A program made the translations under genes and the position numbers. A stretch of 60,687 bases of DNA, from positions 1 to 60,687 of the forward strand of contig JAPKAF010000003.1 in the NCBI GenBank assembly GCA_028825365.1, given 5' to 3'. Within the stretch, counting starts at the first letter, position 1. The number at the start of each line of letters is the position of its first letter. The DNA is from Flavobacteriaceae bacterium. Lineage in GTDB: Bacteria; Bacteroidota; Bacteroidia; Flavobacteriales; Flavobacteriaceae. Under the pieces are notes generated by a model. It was not told the origin of the DNA. It was given only the letters and a program-made list of their open reading frames with translations, and did no database searches. Positions 48,889 through 59,259 of this stretch are shown one piece after another.

Positions 48889-51477
48889 TTAGTACCATTT
48901 CCTTCTAAATAGACCTAAAAGAACATCTGGTTCAAAAGTGAATAAAAATCTGATTTTTTCTTTATAATTAGAATTAACCAGATCAAAACTTTCACTTGAT
49001 TTAATAGGAAAGTATATTTCAAAATAATCAGCTATTATGTTTAAACGTAAACCGGTATCATAAACAAACCTAAATTGAGGACTTTCTTTATTATTTAGCA
49101 GACCTAAATCGACATATAGCAGGATATTTTTCCAAATTGTTGAACTTAAGTTTATAGTTGATATGAAATTATTACTATTTGAATTTATTAGCTTTGATTT
49201 GAAGCCTCCCTCTGCCATTATTATCTGCTGGCTAAAAAACCCGTTATTTTCAGATCTTCCATAATAATTGTAATCATACAGGTAGTCTGTAGGTCTATCT
49301 AATGAATAGTTAAAATAACTATTAGCTTGATTGTAGTTGTTGTGTATAAAGTATCCAGTAAAAACTCTGACATTTAACTCTCTGTTATTTTCATATAATT
49401 TTCTAAATTCATAACTAAATGAAATTTTTGAAAATTTCTCAGAAAGTTGGTAATCAATAAACCATTTTTTATGATTTATTAATCCAGGATTTAAACTAGT
49501 GTACTTTAAGTTAAAAATTTGATATTCTGGTGAGGTAATAACTTCCCCCTCATGGGAAATTTTTAAAAACCTTGCACCTAAAGAGCTTCTTTTATTAGAT
49601 CTTAAATTAATTTTTTTTCTAAAATTAAAATTAACAAATGAAGAATATATCTTAGCTAATGAATTTTGATTATTAGAAATAATATTAGCATACATACCAT
49701 AGTTAACTAAAAACAAATCTTTATTTCTAATGTTTTTTGAATTGTAAATAATTGCTGAACCAGACAGATGTTTTGAATTAGTGCTGTATAGTGGTTTAAA
49801 TTTGTAATTAAACTCTCTTTTAAATATAGACTTATTGTGAATTTCAGCTCCTAAATTCACACCATCATATATGTTTTTATAGCTAATTATTGGAGATATG
49901 TATATGTGATTAAAATTTGGATCTTCAATATCTTTAGCTAATTTTATTTTAAAAGGTTTATGTTTTAAAGATTCCTTTAAAGTTGTTGTCTTAGAATAGT
50001 ATTTTAAGTGATTAATATTTTCAATATCTATTAGTGAATCTAAATACAAGTTGTTATTACCAAAAAGCTTATTTATTTTATTTTTAAAATATAATGCAGA
50101 GTTCTCATTTTTCATTTTCAGCGTGTTACTTACTATATTAGAGAATTCTAATTTTTTAATTTTAGTACTCAAATTATATAGCAACAAACCAGATTTATAA
50201 TTGTTAGCTATTCTTTCATTAAATTTCAATAGCGAATCTTTAGGTATACTTAATTTTTGTGTATTATTTATTCTATGCATGTGTAGTATACCTAGAAAAT
50301 ATTTGTCATTATAGTTTAACTTTGAAGCGTATAGTTTTTTTAATCCAGGAAACTTAGATAAACTACCAGCTAAAGATATTTTCGGATAGAATTCCTCAAC
50401 ATAACTTATCATTATGTAAGTCTGAATGCCATCTTTAAGCCAATATTCCGATCTTGGGTTAGTAATTAATGAATTATCTAAAACTTTACTTAATAGTACT
50501 TTAAGAAGCTGTAATTCATAGTTGAAATTCTCAGGATAAACCTGCAATATCTTGGAAATAATATTTAAATCATAAATTTTATTATTATTGTAATCTACAT
50601 CACTAATTATAAATTTATTTTCATTGCTAATGTTTAACTCTTTTCTTAAAAAATCAAATACTTTTTTAGTACTCTCTTTAAGCTGACTTTTATTTAAATT
50701 ATAACTTTCTTTATTTTTATTTTTTAAAAAAATAAGTTCGCTACCATCAATTTTATTGAAAGACCTTTCTTTTTCTATGTATATTTTTGGGTCATATAAC
50801 TCTTTTGATTCCCAAAAACTATATTTAAAACTATTACCAATAGACAATTCACTTTTTGTTTCTCTAAGTTCTGTTGTTATTTTATAATTATTTGGTGTCT
50901 TTATTTCTAAGGAAGATATATTGTATTTAGAAGAAGGGATGTCATTTAAATTTTTATTACTGTAGTAGGTCCAATTATCTAAATTCAAGGCTGGGACTAA
51001 ATGCCAATACTGTAAATAATAATCTTTAGAGTTTGTGTATCCAAAACCAGTAAATTTACTGCTTGGAACCTTTATTGCGTATTTGATTTTTATTGTAGTA
51101 TCTAAAGAATCCAGCTTGACTACTATTATGTCTTCATGTCCATTTAATCTGTAATAATCTAGTTCATTATTATTACTGTCTTTTACGCTAGATATAGCAG
51201 TAAATCCGCGTTCTTTTTCCTTAGCAAAATGTATTTTATTATTATATTCTGCAGCAAAACTCTTTGCTAAAGCAGTGTTTTTTGAAATAAAACTATTATT
51301 CCAGTCGATTAAAATAATTGAATCTTGTTTGCCTTTTTTTGATTCTTCTAATTCTATTTGTTGATCTACTTTTAATATGTTTAAAAGAGTGTCTAATTCA
51401 ACCTTGATTTGCATGTCATATTGACAAAATAATAGGGTAGTAGTTAGGGTTAATAAAAGATTTAAATAGTTTTTCAA
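48889..51477 (-). CDS. M1-peptidase-like protein without zinc ligands, with predicted C-terminal outer-membrane beta-barrel
   Basis: Signal peptide; LLSKVLDNSLITNPRSEYWLKDGIQTYIM aligns by eye to the M1 HExxH...WLNEGFATY region; alternating beta-strand C-terminus ending LLGLFRRKWY. Confidence 0.6.
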   Translation of the reverse strand: MKNYLNLLLTLTTTLLFCQYDMQIKVELDTLLNILKVDQQIELEESKKGKQDSIILIDWNNSFISKNTALAKSFAAEYNNKIHFAKEKERGFTAISSVKDSNNNELDYYRLNGHEDIIVVKLDSLDTTIKIKYAIKVPSSKFTGFGYTNSKDYYLQYWHLVPALNLDNWTYYSNKNLNDIPSSKYNISSLEIKTPNNYKITTELRETKSELSIGNSFKYSFWESKELYDPKIYIEKERSFNKIDGSELIFLKNKNKESYNLNKSQLKESTKKVFDFLRKELNISNENKFIISDVDYNNNKIYDLNIISKILQVYPENFNYELQLLKVLLSKVLDNSLITNPRSEYWLKDGIQTYIMISYVEEFYPKISLAGSLSKFPGLKKLYASKLNYNDKYFLGILHMHRINNTQKLSIPKDSLLKFNERIANNYKSGLLLYNLSTKIKKLEFSNIVSNTLKMKNENSALYFKNKINKLFGNNNLYLDSLIDIENINHLKYYSKTTTLKESLKHKPFKIKLAKDIEDPNFNHIYISPIISYKNIYDGVNLGAEIHNKSIFKREFNYKFKPLYSTNSKHLSGSAIIYNSKNIRNKDLFLVNYGMYANIISNNQNSLAKIYSSFVNFNFRKKINLRSNKRSSLGARFLKISHEGEVITSPEYQIFNLKYTSLNPGLINHKKWFIDYQLSEKFSKISFSYEFRKLYENNRELNVRVFTGYFIHNNYNQANSYFNYSLDRPTDYLYDYNYYGRSENNGFFSQQIIMAEGGFKSKLINSNSNNFISTINLSSTIWKNILLYVDLGLLNNKESPQFRFVYDTGLRLNIIADYFEIYFPIKSSESFDLVNSNYKEKIRFLFTFEPDVLLGLFRRKWY

Positions 51478-51488
51478 AACTTGATTTA

Positions 51489-52175
51489 TTAAAAGTTAGG
51501 ACTAAGGCCAAAACTTTTATGAAATCCTTCGAGTATTTCTACAACTTCTTCCTTAGTATCTACAACGTGAATTAGATCAAGATCCTTTTTACTGATATTA
51601 TTTGTTTGAGTTAGTAATGTTTCTTTAATCCAACTCATTAAGCCTGACCAAAACTCAGTTCCAACTAAAATAATAGGAAATTTCTCAATTTTATGAGTTT
51701 GTATAAGCGTTATAGCTTCAAAAAGTTCATCTAATGTTCCAAAACCACCAGGCATTACTACAAAACCTTGAGAGTATTTCATAAACACAACTTTTCTTAC
51801 AAAAAAGTAATCAAAATCAATTTTTTTGTCATTATCAATGTAGACGTTGTCAAACTGTTCAAATGGTAATTCAATACATAGACCTACAGACCTACCATCA
51901 TTTTCCTTTGCACCTTTATTAGCAGCCTCCATAATTCCAGGTCCACCTCCAGTAATAACTCCGTAACCAGACTTGACTATACTTTGAGCTATTTCCGTTG
52001 AAAGTTGATAATACTTATCATCCCTTTTAGTTCTTGCAGACCCAAATATAGATACACAAGGTCCAATTTTACTCATTTTTTCAAACCCTTGGACAAATTC
52101 CCCCATGATCTTGAATATAGCCCATGAATCATTTGTTTTTATTTCATTCCAACCTTTTGGATTTAATTTTGACAT
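51489..52175 (-). CDS. LOG family (TIGR00730-like) protein
   Basis: VSIFGSARTKRDDKYY; GYGVITGGGPGIMEAANKGA; VMPGGFGTLDELFEAITLIQT. Confidence 0.95.
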   Translation of the reverse strand: MSKLNPKGWNEIKTNDSWAIFKIMGEFVQGFEKMSKIGPCVSIFGSARTKRDDKYYQLSTEIAQSIVKSGYGVITGGGPGIMEAANKGAKENDGRSVGLCIELPFEQFDNVYIDNDKKIDFDYFFVRKVVFMKYSQGFVVMPGGFGTLDELFEAITLIQTHKIEKFPIILVGTEFWSGLMSWIKETLLTQTNNISKKDLDLIHVVDTKEEVVEILEGFHKSFGLSPNF

Positions 52176-52189
52176 ATTTATTTTTTATT

Positions 52190-55021
52190 CTAATTTAATT
52201 CTTTTTTTAAGAATTGTCCAGTGTAACTTAATTTATTATTTATGATGTCCTCTGGTTTTCCTTTAAAAATTATTTCACCTCCATTTTTCCCACCCTCTGG
52301 GCCTATATCGATTATATGATCAACCATTTTTATTACATCTAGATTATGTTCAATTACTAGCACTGTGTTTCCTTTGTCTACTAATTTGTTTAAAACTATC
52401 ATTAAAACTCTAATATCTTCAAAATGTAGACCAGTGGTAGGTTCATCAAGTATGTAGAAAGTATTACCTGTGTCAATCTTAGATAATTCACTTGCTAATT
52501 TGATTCTTTGAGCTTCACCTCCAGATAATGTAGTGCTTTGTTGACCTAAAGTTATATAGCCCAAACCAACATCCTTAATAGTCTTTAATTTTTTATAAAT
52601 CTTTGGTATATGTTCAAAAAAACTAACTGCCTCATTTATTGTCATTTGAAGAACATCGCTGATTGACTTTCCTTTATATCTAATATCTAATGTTTCACGA
52701 TTAAACCGTTTACCTAAGCATACTTCACACTTTACAAATACATCCGGTAAAAAGTTCATTTCTATAAGTTTTAATCCACCACCTTTACAGTTTTCACATC
52801 TACCTCCAGTGACATTAAAACTAAATCTTCCAGGCTTATATCCTCTAATTAAAGATTCAGGTACTTTAGAATATAATGTTCTAACTTCGGAAAATAATCC
52901 TGTATATGTTGCAGGATTACTTCTTGGTGTTCTTCCGATTGGTGACTGATTTATATCTATAACTTTATCTATATGTTCAAGTCCTTTTATTGATTTATAA
53001 GGTAGTATATCCTTAAAACCATTAAAATAATAATTATTCATTATTGGGTATAAAGTTTCATTAATTAATGAAGATTTTCCACTACCGGAAACTCCAGTTA
53101 CTCCAATCATTTTGTTTAAAGGAATCTTTAAGCTTACATTTTTTAAATTATTCCCTGTACAGCCAGTTAGAATAATCTCTTTAGAATTACCACTTCTTCT
53201 TTTTTTTGGCCTTATAATTTGTTTAATATTATTTAGATAATCAGCCGTTAGTGAGCGACTTTTTTTTATATCACTCAAATTTCCTTGAGAAATTATTTCA
53301 CCTCCGTGCTTGCCGGCAAAAGGTCCAATATCGATAATGTGATCTGCACTTTCCATCATATCTTTATCATGTTCGACAACAATAATAGAATTACCAATAT
53401 CCCTCAGGGATTCTAAAGATTTTATTAATTTCTCATTATCTCTCTGGTGAAGACCTATGCTGGGTTCGTCTAGGATATACAAAACTCCAACTAATTGAGA
53501 GCCAATTTGTGTTGCTAATCTAATTCTTTGACTTTCTCCGCCTGATAGAGTTTTTGCACTCCTGCTAAGAGTTAAATAATCTAAACCAACATTAATTAAA
53601 AACTGCAGTCTACTTTTTATTTCTTTGTTAATATCTTCAGATATTTTCTTTTGATTTTCATTAAGCTTATCATCCAAGTTTTTAAACCATTCCAGTAGTT
53701 CTGAAATATCTTTATTAACTAGCTCGTCAATATTTTTATCGTTTATTTTAAAATAAAGAGATTCTTTATTTAATCTTGTTCCATTACAATCTTCACACTT
53801 TATACTATTCATGAAGTTCTTAGCCCATCTTTTTATAGACATAGATTCTGCATTGTCAAATTGATATTTGATAAAATTAATAATTCCTTCAAAATCAATT
53901 TTATATTCTCTTTTAACTCCTAAAGATTTACTTTCAACGATAAAATCATCTTTTCCTCCGTAAAGAATCATTTCAATAGCTTTTTTTGGAATATTTTTTA
54001 CTGGATCCTTTAAGCTAAAATTATGTTTTCTAGCAATAGTTTCAATTTGTTTATATATCCATGATCCTTTTTTATTCTCCAAAACAGAGATTCCCCCATT
54101 TTCTATTGATTTATTTTTGTCAACTATGATTTTATCTACGTTAACCACATTAACAATCCCAATCCCATTACAATTTTCACAAGCACCTTTTGGAGAATTA
54201 AATGAGAAGTTGTTTGGTTCTGGATTTTGATATGAAATTCCAGTTGATTCACACATTAAGTTTTTACTGAAATACCTAAAAGAATTATCTTCTATATTCA
54301 CTAACATAATTGTTCCTTCACCGTGATACATTGCAGTTTTAATACTCTCTAATAATCTTTTTTGATTATTTACATCATTACTTAGCTTTAACTTATCTAT
54401 TACTATTTCAATATCATGAATCTTATACCTATCCAATTTAAGCCCTTTTGTTAAATCTAAAATTTCACCATCAACTCTAACCTGAGTAAAGCCTTGCTTG
54501 CTTATTTGTTCAAATAACTCTCGATAATGACCTTTTCTAGATTTAATAACTGGAGATAAAAGAATTACTTTTTTATTGGAATAATTTTTTTGAATCAATT
54601 CGATTATTTGATCATCTGAGTAGCTGACCATTTTTTTATCTGTTTTATAACTATATGCTTCACTAGCTCTAGCATAAAGTAATCTTAAAAAATCATAAAT
54701 TTCAGTAATTGTTCCTACTGTAGATCTTGGAGATTTGTTGGTTGACTTTTGTTCTATTGCAATAACAGGAGATAGCCCATCAATTTTATCAACATCAGGT
54801 CTTTCTAAATTCCCTAAAAACTGTCTTGCATAAGACGAAAAAGTTTCTATGTATCTTCTTTGTCCTTCGGCGTATATAGTATCAAATGCTAAAGAAGATT
54901 TACCACTGCCTGATAGTCCAGTAATCACAACTAATTTATCTCTAGGAATAGAGACATCAATGTTTTTTAAGTTATGCGATTTAGCTCCTCTAATCTCAAT
55001 TTTACTCTCGATTTCTTTCAT
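52190..55021 (-). CDS. uvrA: Excinuclease ABC subunit A
   Basis: ITGLSGSGKSSLAFDTIYAEGQRRYIETFSSYARQFL; CENCKGGGLKLIEMNFLPDVFVKCEVC; LSGGEAQRIKLASEL. Confidence 0.98.
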   Translation of the reverse strand: MKEIESKIEIRGAKSHNLKNIDVSIPRDKLVVITGLSGSGKSSLAFDTIYAEGQRRYIETFSSYARQFLGNLERPDVDKIDGLSPVIAIEQKSTNKSPRSTVGTITEIYDFLRLLYARASEAYSYKTDKKMVSYSDDQIIELIQKNYSNKKVILLSPVIKSRKGHYRELFEQISKQGFTQVRVDGEILDLTKGLKLDRYKIHDIEIVIDKLKLSNDVNNQKRLLESIKTAMYHGEGTIMLVNIEDNSFRYFSKNLMCESTGISYQNPEPNNFSFNSPKGACENCNGIGIVNVVNVDKIIVDKNKSIENGGISVLENKKGSWIYKQIETIARKHNFSLKDPVKNIPKKAIEMILYGGKDDFIVESKSLGVKREYKIDFEGIINFIKYQFDNAESMSIKRWAKNFMNSIKCEDCNGTRLNKESLYFKINDKNIDELVNKDISELLEWFKNLDDKLNENQKKISEDINKEIKSRLQFLINVGLDYLTLSRSAKTLSGGESQRIRLATQIGSQLVGVLYILDEPSIGLHQRDNEKLIKSLESLRDIGNSIIVVEHDKDMMESADHIIDIGPFAGKHGGEIISQGNLSDIKKSRSLTADYLNNIKQIIRPKKRRSGNSKEIILTGCTGNNLKNVSLKIPLNKMIGVTGVSGSGKSSLINETLYPIMNNYYFNGFKDILPYKSIKGLEHIDKVIDINQSPIGRTPRSNPATYTGLFSEVRTLYSKVPESLIRGYKPGRFSFNVTGGRCENCKGGGLKLIEMNFLPDVFVKCEVCLGKRFNRETLDIRYKGKSISDVLQMTINEAVSFFEHIPKIYKKLKTIKDVGLGYITLGQQSTTLSGGEAQRIKLASELSKIDTGNTFYILDEPTTGLHFEDIRVLMIVLNKLVDKGNTVLVIEHNLDVIKMVDHIIDIGPEGGKNGGEIIFKGKPEDIINNKLSYTGQFLKKELN

Positions 55022-55076
55022 GCTACAAATCTACAATTTTATGATTCTTAATGTAATAAATAGTGTGTTTATATTT

Positions 55077-56792
55077 TTAAAATCCAATAGCTTTATCATC
55101 ACCTCTTTTGTCAGCTCCACCTTCTATTTTTCCGTCATTTAAAACTAATATACCCTCAACTTTTGAACTTATTTTTGAACTATCAAAATAAGTTTTGTAG
55201 CCATCTTTTTCTAATTTATCCACAACACTTTTGTTAAACCCAGTTGTTTCAAAAAGAACTACGTCTGGTAGCCACTGGTGATGAAATCTTGCTGCATTTA
55301 CAGCTTCTTGCATAGTCATTCCAAACTCATGAACATTTAATATGTTTTGAAGTACAGAGGTTATTATTGTTGAGCCGCCTGGGGTTCCCAAAACCATGTA
55401 TAATTCATTATTTTTTTCAATTATAGTTGGAGTCATTGAGCTTAACATTCTTTTGCCAGGTTCAATGCTATTGGCTTTAGCACCAATAAGCCCAAACATA
55501 TTAGGTACTCCCGGCTTGCTGCTGAAATCGTCCATTTCATTATTTAGGAAAAAACCTAATTCATCAGAATATAGTTTTGAGCCATAAGCTCCATTTAACG
55601 TAGTTGTTGCAGAAACAGAATTACCAAACTGATCTAAAATTGAATAATGAGTAGTCTCATTACTCTCACTTATATTTATACTTCCTGGATTGAGATCTTT
55701 TGATAGAGTAGGGGTAGAAAAAGAAAAGCCTTTCATCCTATCTGATAAATATTTTTGGCTAGTAATCTCTTTGTAAGGAATTTCATTAAAATCAGGATCA
55801 CCTAAATAAAAGCTTCTATCGGCGTATGCTCTTCTTTCTGCTTCAACTAAAACCTTTATATAATCAACTGAATTGTGACCATAGCTTTCAAGATCAAAAG
55901 GATTGATCATTTTCATAATTTGTTCTAAACAAATTCCGCCACTAGAAGGGGGGGACATTGAAATTATTTTTAAATCATCATACTCAAAAACTATAGGGTC
56001 TCTCCATTTTGGTTTATATAGTTCTAAATCTTCCATGGTTATTATTCCACCATTTTTTTGAATAAAATTTACTAATTTTTTTGCTGTTTCTCCTTCGTAA
56101 AATTCTTTCTTTCCATTTTGCATTATTTTTTTTAATGTATTCGCCAACGCGGGGTATTTTATCGTGTCATTCTCTTTCCAGGTTTTCATCCACAGCTTAG
56201 CTTTCTCAAACTCTTTTTCCCTTTCTCCATCCCAGAAAGTATTTTGGTTATTAATTTGTGGATAATATTGTTTTAATCTAGCCTCTTGCTTTTTTGTTAC
56301 TATAACCCCCTTTAAAGCTAGCTTAATCACTGGCTCAAAGATTTCTTCAATTGGTAGAGAGCCAAACTTTTCATACACTTCAAACATACCAGCTACTGTA
56401 CCTGGAACTCCTACTGCTAGTCCTCCAACTGTACTTAAGCCCTTTATAACATCACCATTTTTATCTAAGTACATGTCCTTAGTTGCGCCCATCGGAGCTT
56501 TCTCCCTGTAGTCTAATGCTCCTGTATCTCCATTATTTTTTCTGTAAACCATAAAGCCACCACCGCCAATATTTCCAGCATAAGGGTAGGCTACAGCTAA
56601 AGCTAGTTCTGTTGCTACCATTGCATCAAAAGCATTCCCGCCTTTTTTTAATATTTCAATTCCAATTTTAGAGGCTTCCTCTCTAGCGGTAACTACCATT
56701 GCATTTTCTGAAACAACTCCTCTTATAGGTTTTTTGTTATTGCAGCTAAATTGAGAAAATATGATCAGTAAAATTAAGTATCGATATAACAT
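55077..56792 (-). CDS. ggt: Gamma-glutamyltransferase lipoprotein
   Basis: Lipobox LIIFSQFSCNNK (start 56792 preferred to 56885); GGNAFDAMVATELALAVAYPYAGNIGGGGFMVYR; ETTHYSILD catalytic Thr. Confidence 0.95.
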   Translation of the reverse strand: MLYRYLILLIIFSQFSCNNKKPIRGVVSENAMVVTAREEASKIGIEILKKGGNAFDAMVATELALAVAYPYAGNIGGGGFMVYRKNNGDTGALDYREKAPMGATKDMYLDKNGDVIKGLSTVGGLAVGVPGTVAGMFEVYEKFGSLPIEEIFEPVIKLALKGVIVTKKQEARLKQYYPQINNQNTFWDGEREKEFEKAKLWMKTWKENDTIKYPALANTLKKIMQNGKKEFYEGETAKKLVNFIQKNGGIITMEDLELYKPKWRDPIVFEYDDLKIISMSPPSSGGICLEQIMKMINPFDLESYGHNSVDYIKVLVEAERRAYADRSFYLGDPDFNEIPYKEITSQKYLSDRMKGFSFSTPTLSKDLNPGSINISESNETTHYSILDQFGNSVSATTTLNGAYGSKLYSDELGFFLNNEMDDFSSKPGVPNMFGLIGAKANSIEPGKRMLSSMTPTIIEKNNELYMVLGTPGGSTIITSVLQNILNVHEFGMTMQEAVNAARFHHQWLPDVVLFETTGFNKSVVDKLEKDGYKTYFDSSKISSKVEGILVLNDGKIEGGADKRGDDKAIGF

Positions 56793-56878
56793 GATTTGGT
56801 GCTTTTTTGTCCTAAAATACTTATTCAAAATTAGAATTGAAACTATGATGTAGTATATTTGTATAAAATATATATTAA

Positions 56879-58258
56879 ATGACATTAATCAAATCAATTT
56901 CAGGTATTAGAGGAACAATAGGTGGGTTAGTAGGGGATAACCTTACTCCATTAGATATTGTAAAATTCACTTCTGCTTATGGAGTTTGGATTAAGCGTCA
57001 TAGTAGTTTAAATAAAATTGTCATTGGTAGAGATGCAAGAATCTCAGGCTCTATGGTTCAAAACTTGGTGATGAATACATTAGTTGGCTTAGGCTTTGAT
57101 GTTGTAGATATCGGACTTTCAACAACTCCAACTGTAGAGATAGCTGTTCCTTTAGAAAATGCTAGTGGAGGAGTAATCATTACAGCTAGTCATAATCCTA
57201 AGCAGTGGAATGCCTTAAAGTTGTTGAACAATAAGGGTGAATTCCTTAATGCTAGTGATGGAGTTGAGATTTTAGAATTAGCAGAAAATTGTGATTTTGA
57301 GTATAATGAAGTGGATAAACTAGGTAAAATAACGCAAGTTGATAATTATATAGATATTCATATCGATCAAGTTTTATCATTAGATGTTTTAGATGTAGAA
57401 AAAATCAAATCTTCAAAATTTAAAGTAGTAGTTGATGCGGTGAATTCAACTGGAGGTATCGCTGTGCCAAAACTTTTAAAAAAACTAGGAGTAGAGGTAA
57501 TTGAACTTTACTGTGAACCAAATGGACATTTTCCTCACAACCCTGAACCATTAAAGGAAAACTTAAAAGACCTGTCAAAGCTAGTAATAGAGAACAGTGC
57601 AGATCTTGGAATTGTAGTTGACCCAGATGTAGATCGTTTAGCTTTTGTATGTGAAGATGGTAGTGTTTTCGGAGAGGAATATACATTAGTTGCTTGTTCA
57701 GATTTTGTCCTTAGTAAAACTCCAGGATCTACAGTTAGTAATCTAAGCTCTACACGCGCTTTAAGAGACGTAACTATTAAGCATGGGTGTTTTTATGAAT
57801 CTAGTGCAGTAGGAGAAGTCAATGTGGTTGAAATGATGAAAAAAAATAATGCAGTTATAGGAGGTGAGGGTAACGGAGGAGTTATTTATCCAAAATCTCA
57901 TTATGGAAGAGACTCAATTGTAGGTATAGCTTTATTTTTAAATTTATTAGCTGAAAAAAATATTTCTGTTCTTAAGTTAAAGCAAGAGTATCCGCCATAC
58001 TTTATGAGTAAACAAAAACTTCAACTTAGTGATGACTTAGATTTTAATGCGATTAAAGATTTTTTAATGGATAAACATTCTTCAGAAAATATTAATGTTA
58101 TTGATGGATTGAAGATTGACTTTGAAAAATCTTGGGTTCAACTAAGAAAAAGTAATACAGAACCTATAATAAGAATATATAGTGAGGCTAAAACTCAAGA
58201 ATTAGCAGATAAACTAGCTAACAAATTCATTAAAGATATATCGGATAAGTTTCTGTAA
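56879..58258 (+). CDS. glmM: Phosphoglucosamine mutase
   Basis: SISGIRGTIGG; ITASHNPKQWNALKLL catalytic Ser; VVDPDVDRLAF. Confidence 0.93.
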   Translation: MTLIKSISGIRGTIGGLVGDNLTPLDIVKFTSAYGVWIKRHSSLNKIVIGRDARISGSMVQNLVMNTLVGLGFDVVDIGLSTTPTVEIAVPLENASGGVIITASHNPKQWNALKLLNNKGEFLNASDGVEILELAENCDFEYNEVDKLGKITQVDNYIDIHIDQVLSLDVLDVEKIKSSKFKVVVDAVNSTGGIAVPKLLKKLGVEVIELYCEPNGHFPHNPEPLKENLKDLSKLVIENSADLGIVVDPDVDRLAFVCEDGSVFGEEYTLVACSDFVLSKTPGSTVSNLSSTRALRDVTIKHGCFYESSAVGEVNVVEMMKKNNAVIGGEGNGGVIYPKSHYGRDSIVGIALFLNLLAEKNISVLKLKQEYPPYFMSKQKLQLSDDLDFNAIKDFLMDKHSSENINVIDGLKIDFEKSWVQLRKSNTEPIIRIYSEAKTQELADKLANKFIKDISDKFL

Positions 58259-59164
58259 TTATAATTTTTTAGATGGGTCTTTGTCTTTGTGTTTCCATCT
58301 TTTATGCGTCCAAGTATAAAACTCAGGCGCTTCTATAATTTGCTTCTCTACCTTTTTTATAAAAAGATCTGAAATTTCAAAATCCTTATAATCCCTTGGA
58401 GTAGTTGTGATTTTTTCAAATGTGGTCATATAATAACCTCTTTTTATTTTTTCTACTGATAAGAACGCTATTGCTAAGTTATATTTCTTAGCAAGCATTT
58501 CAGCTCCTGTGTGTATAGGCACATGAACATTCATGAATTTCCCCCAGTGGAAAGCTCTTTTTAATTTTGGAGTTTGGTCAGAGGCAAAGCCATATAAACA
58601 TAAATCTTTTGACTTAGTGTTTTTCCCTATCCTCGGTATAGCTTCTTTAGTGCTAATTAACTTACCGTTAAATTTGCTTCTTGATTTTTTTATAACCTTA
58701 TCAAAATAAGGGTTAGATAATTGTTTGTAAACTCCATATATATCATATTTCACAAACCTATCAAGAATAAATACCCATTCCCAACTTGCATAATGTCCGC
58801 ACATTACAATTAAATCTTGATTTGTTTTCTCAAGCTCTTTTAAAACTTCTATATTCTTAAACTGAAACCTTTCTTTAACTTCATTTTCAGTCATATTAAT
58901 AAACTTTATAGATTCTAAAATAACATCTGTTAAGTTTCTATAAGTTTTTAATTCTAGATTTTTAATCTCTTTCTTACTTTTTTCAGGGAAGACTAAAGTA
59001 AGGTTGTGTCGAACTGTTTGTCTTCTATATCTAATTATATAATAAAATATATAAAATAAAAAATCAGACAACTTGAAGAGTAAATAAAAATTTAACCTAG
59101 ATACTACCCAAAACATTGGGTATAACATAATAAAAGAAAAGAGGTTTGTAAATTTATTTAGCAT
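58259..59164 (-). CDS. Lysophospholipid/lipid A acyltransferase (LpxL/HtrB family)
   Basis: RQTVRHNLTLVFPEKS; CGHYASWEW HX4E motif; FASDQTPKLKRAFHWGKFM. Confidence 0.93.
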   Translation of the reverse strand: MLNKFTNLFSFIMLYPMFWVVSRLNFYLLFKLSDFLFYIFYYIIRYRRQTVRHNLTLVFPEKSKKEIKNLELKTYRNLTDVILESIKFINMTENEVKERFQFKNIEVLKELEKTNQDLIVMCGHYASWEWVFILDRFVKYDIYGVYKQLSNPYFDKVIKKSRSKFNGKLISTKEAIPRIGKNTKSKDLCLYGFASDQTPKLKRAFHWGKFMNVHVPIHTGAEMLAKKYNLAIAFLSVEKIKRGYYMTTFEKITTTPRDYKDFEISDLFIKKVEKQIIEAPEFYTWTHKRWKHKDKDPSKKL

Positions 59165-59210
59165 GAAGCAAATATAAATATATAAATTCTATAAATTAAT
59201 TTTATATATC

Positions 59211-59224
59211 ATGTTAATTAACAT
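59211..59224. repeat. Perfect 14-bp palindrome ATGTTAATTAACAT upstream of mnmE
   Basis: ATGTTAA|TTAACAT, 14 bp before the TACTTTTG element. Confidence 0.8.
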
Positions 59225-59237
59225 AACTCAATTTCAT

Positions 59238-59245
59238 TACTTTTG
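59238..59245 (+). promoter_or_regulatory. Candidate -7 element TACTTTTG upstream of mnmE
   Basis: Matches TAnnTTTG, 15 bp before the GTG start at 59260. Confidence 0.45.
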
Positions 59246-59259
59246 TAAAAAATTATTCT

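Noticed and set aside
57420-57686. 88-aa minus-strand ORF within glmM
   Set aside because: His/Leu-rich shadow ORF antisense to conserved glmM sequence.
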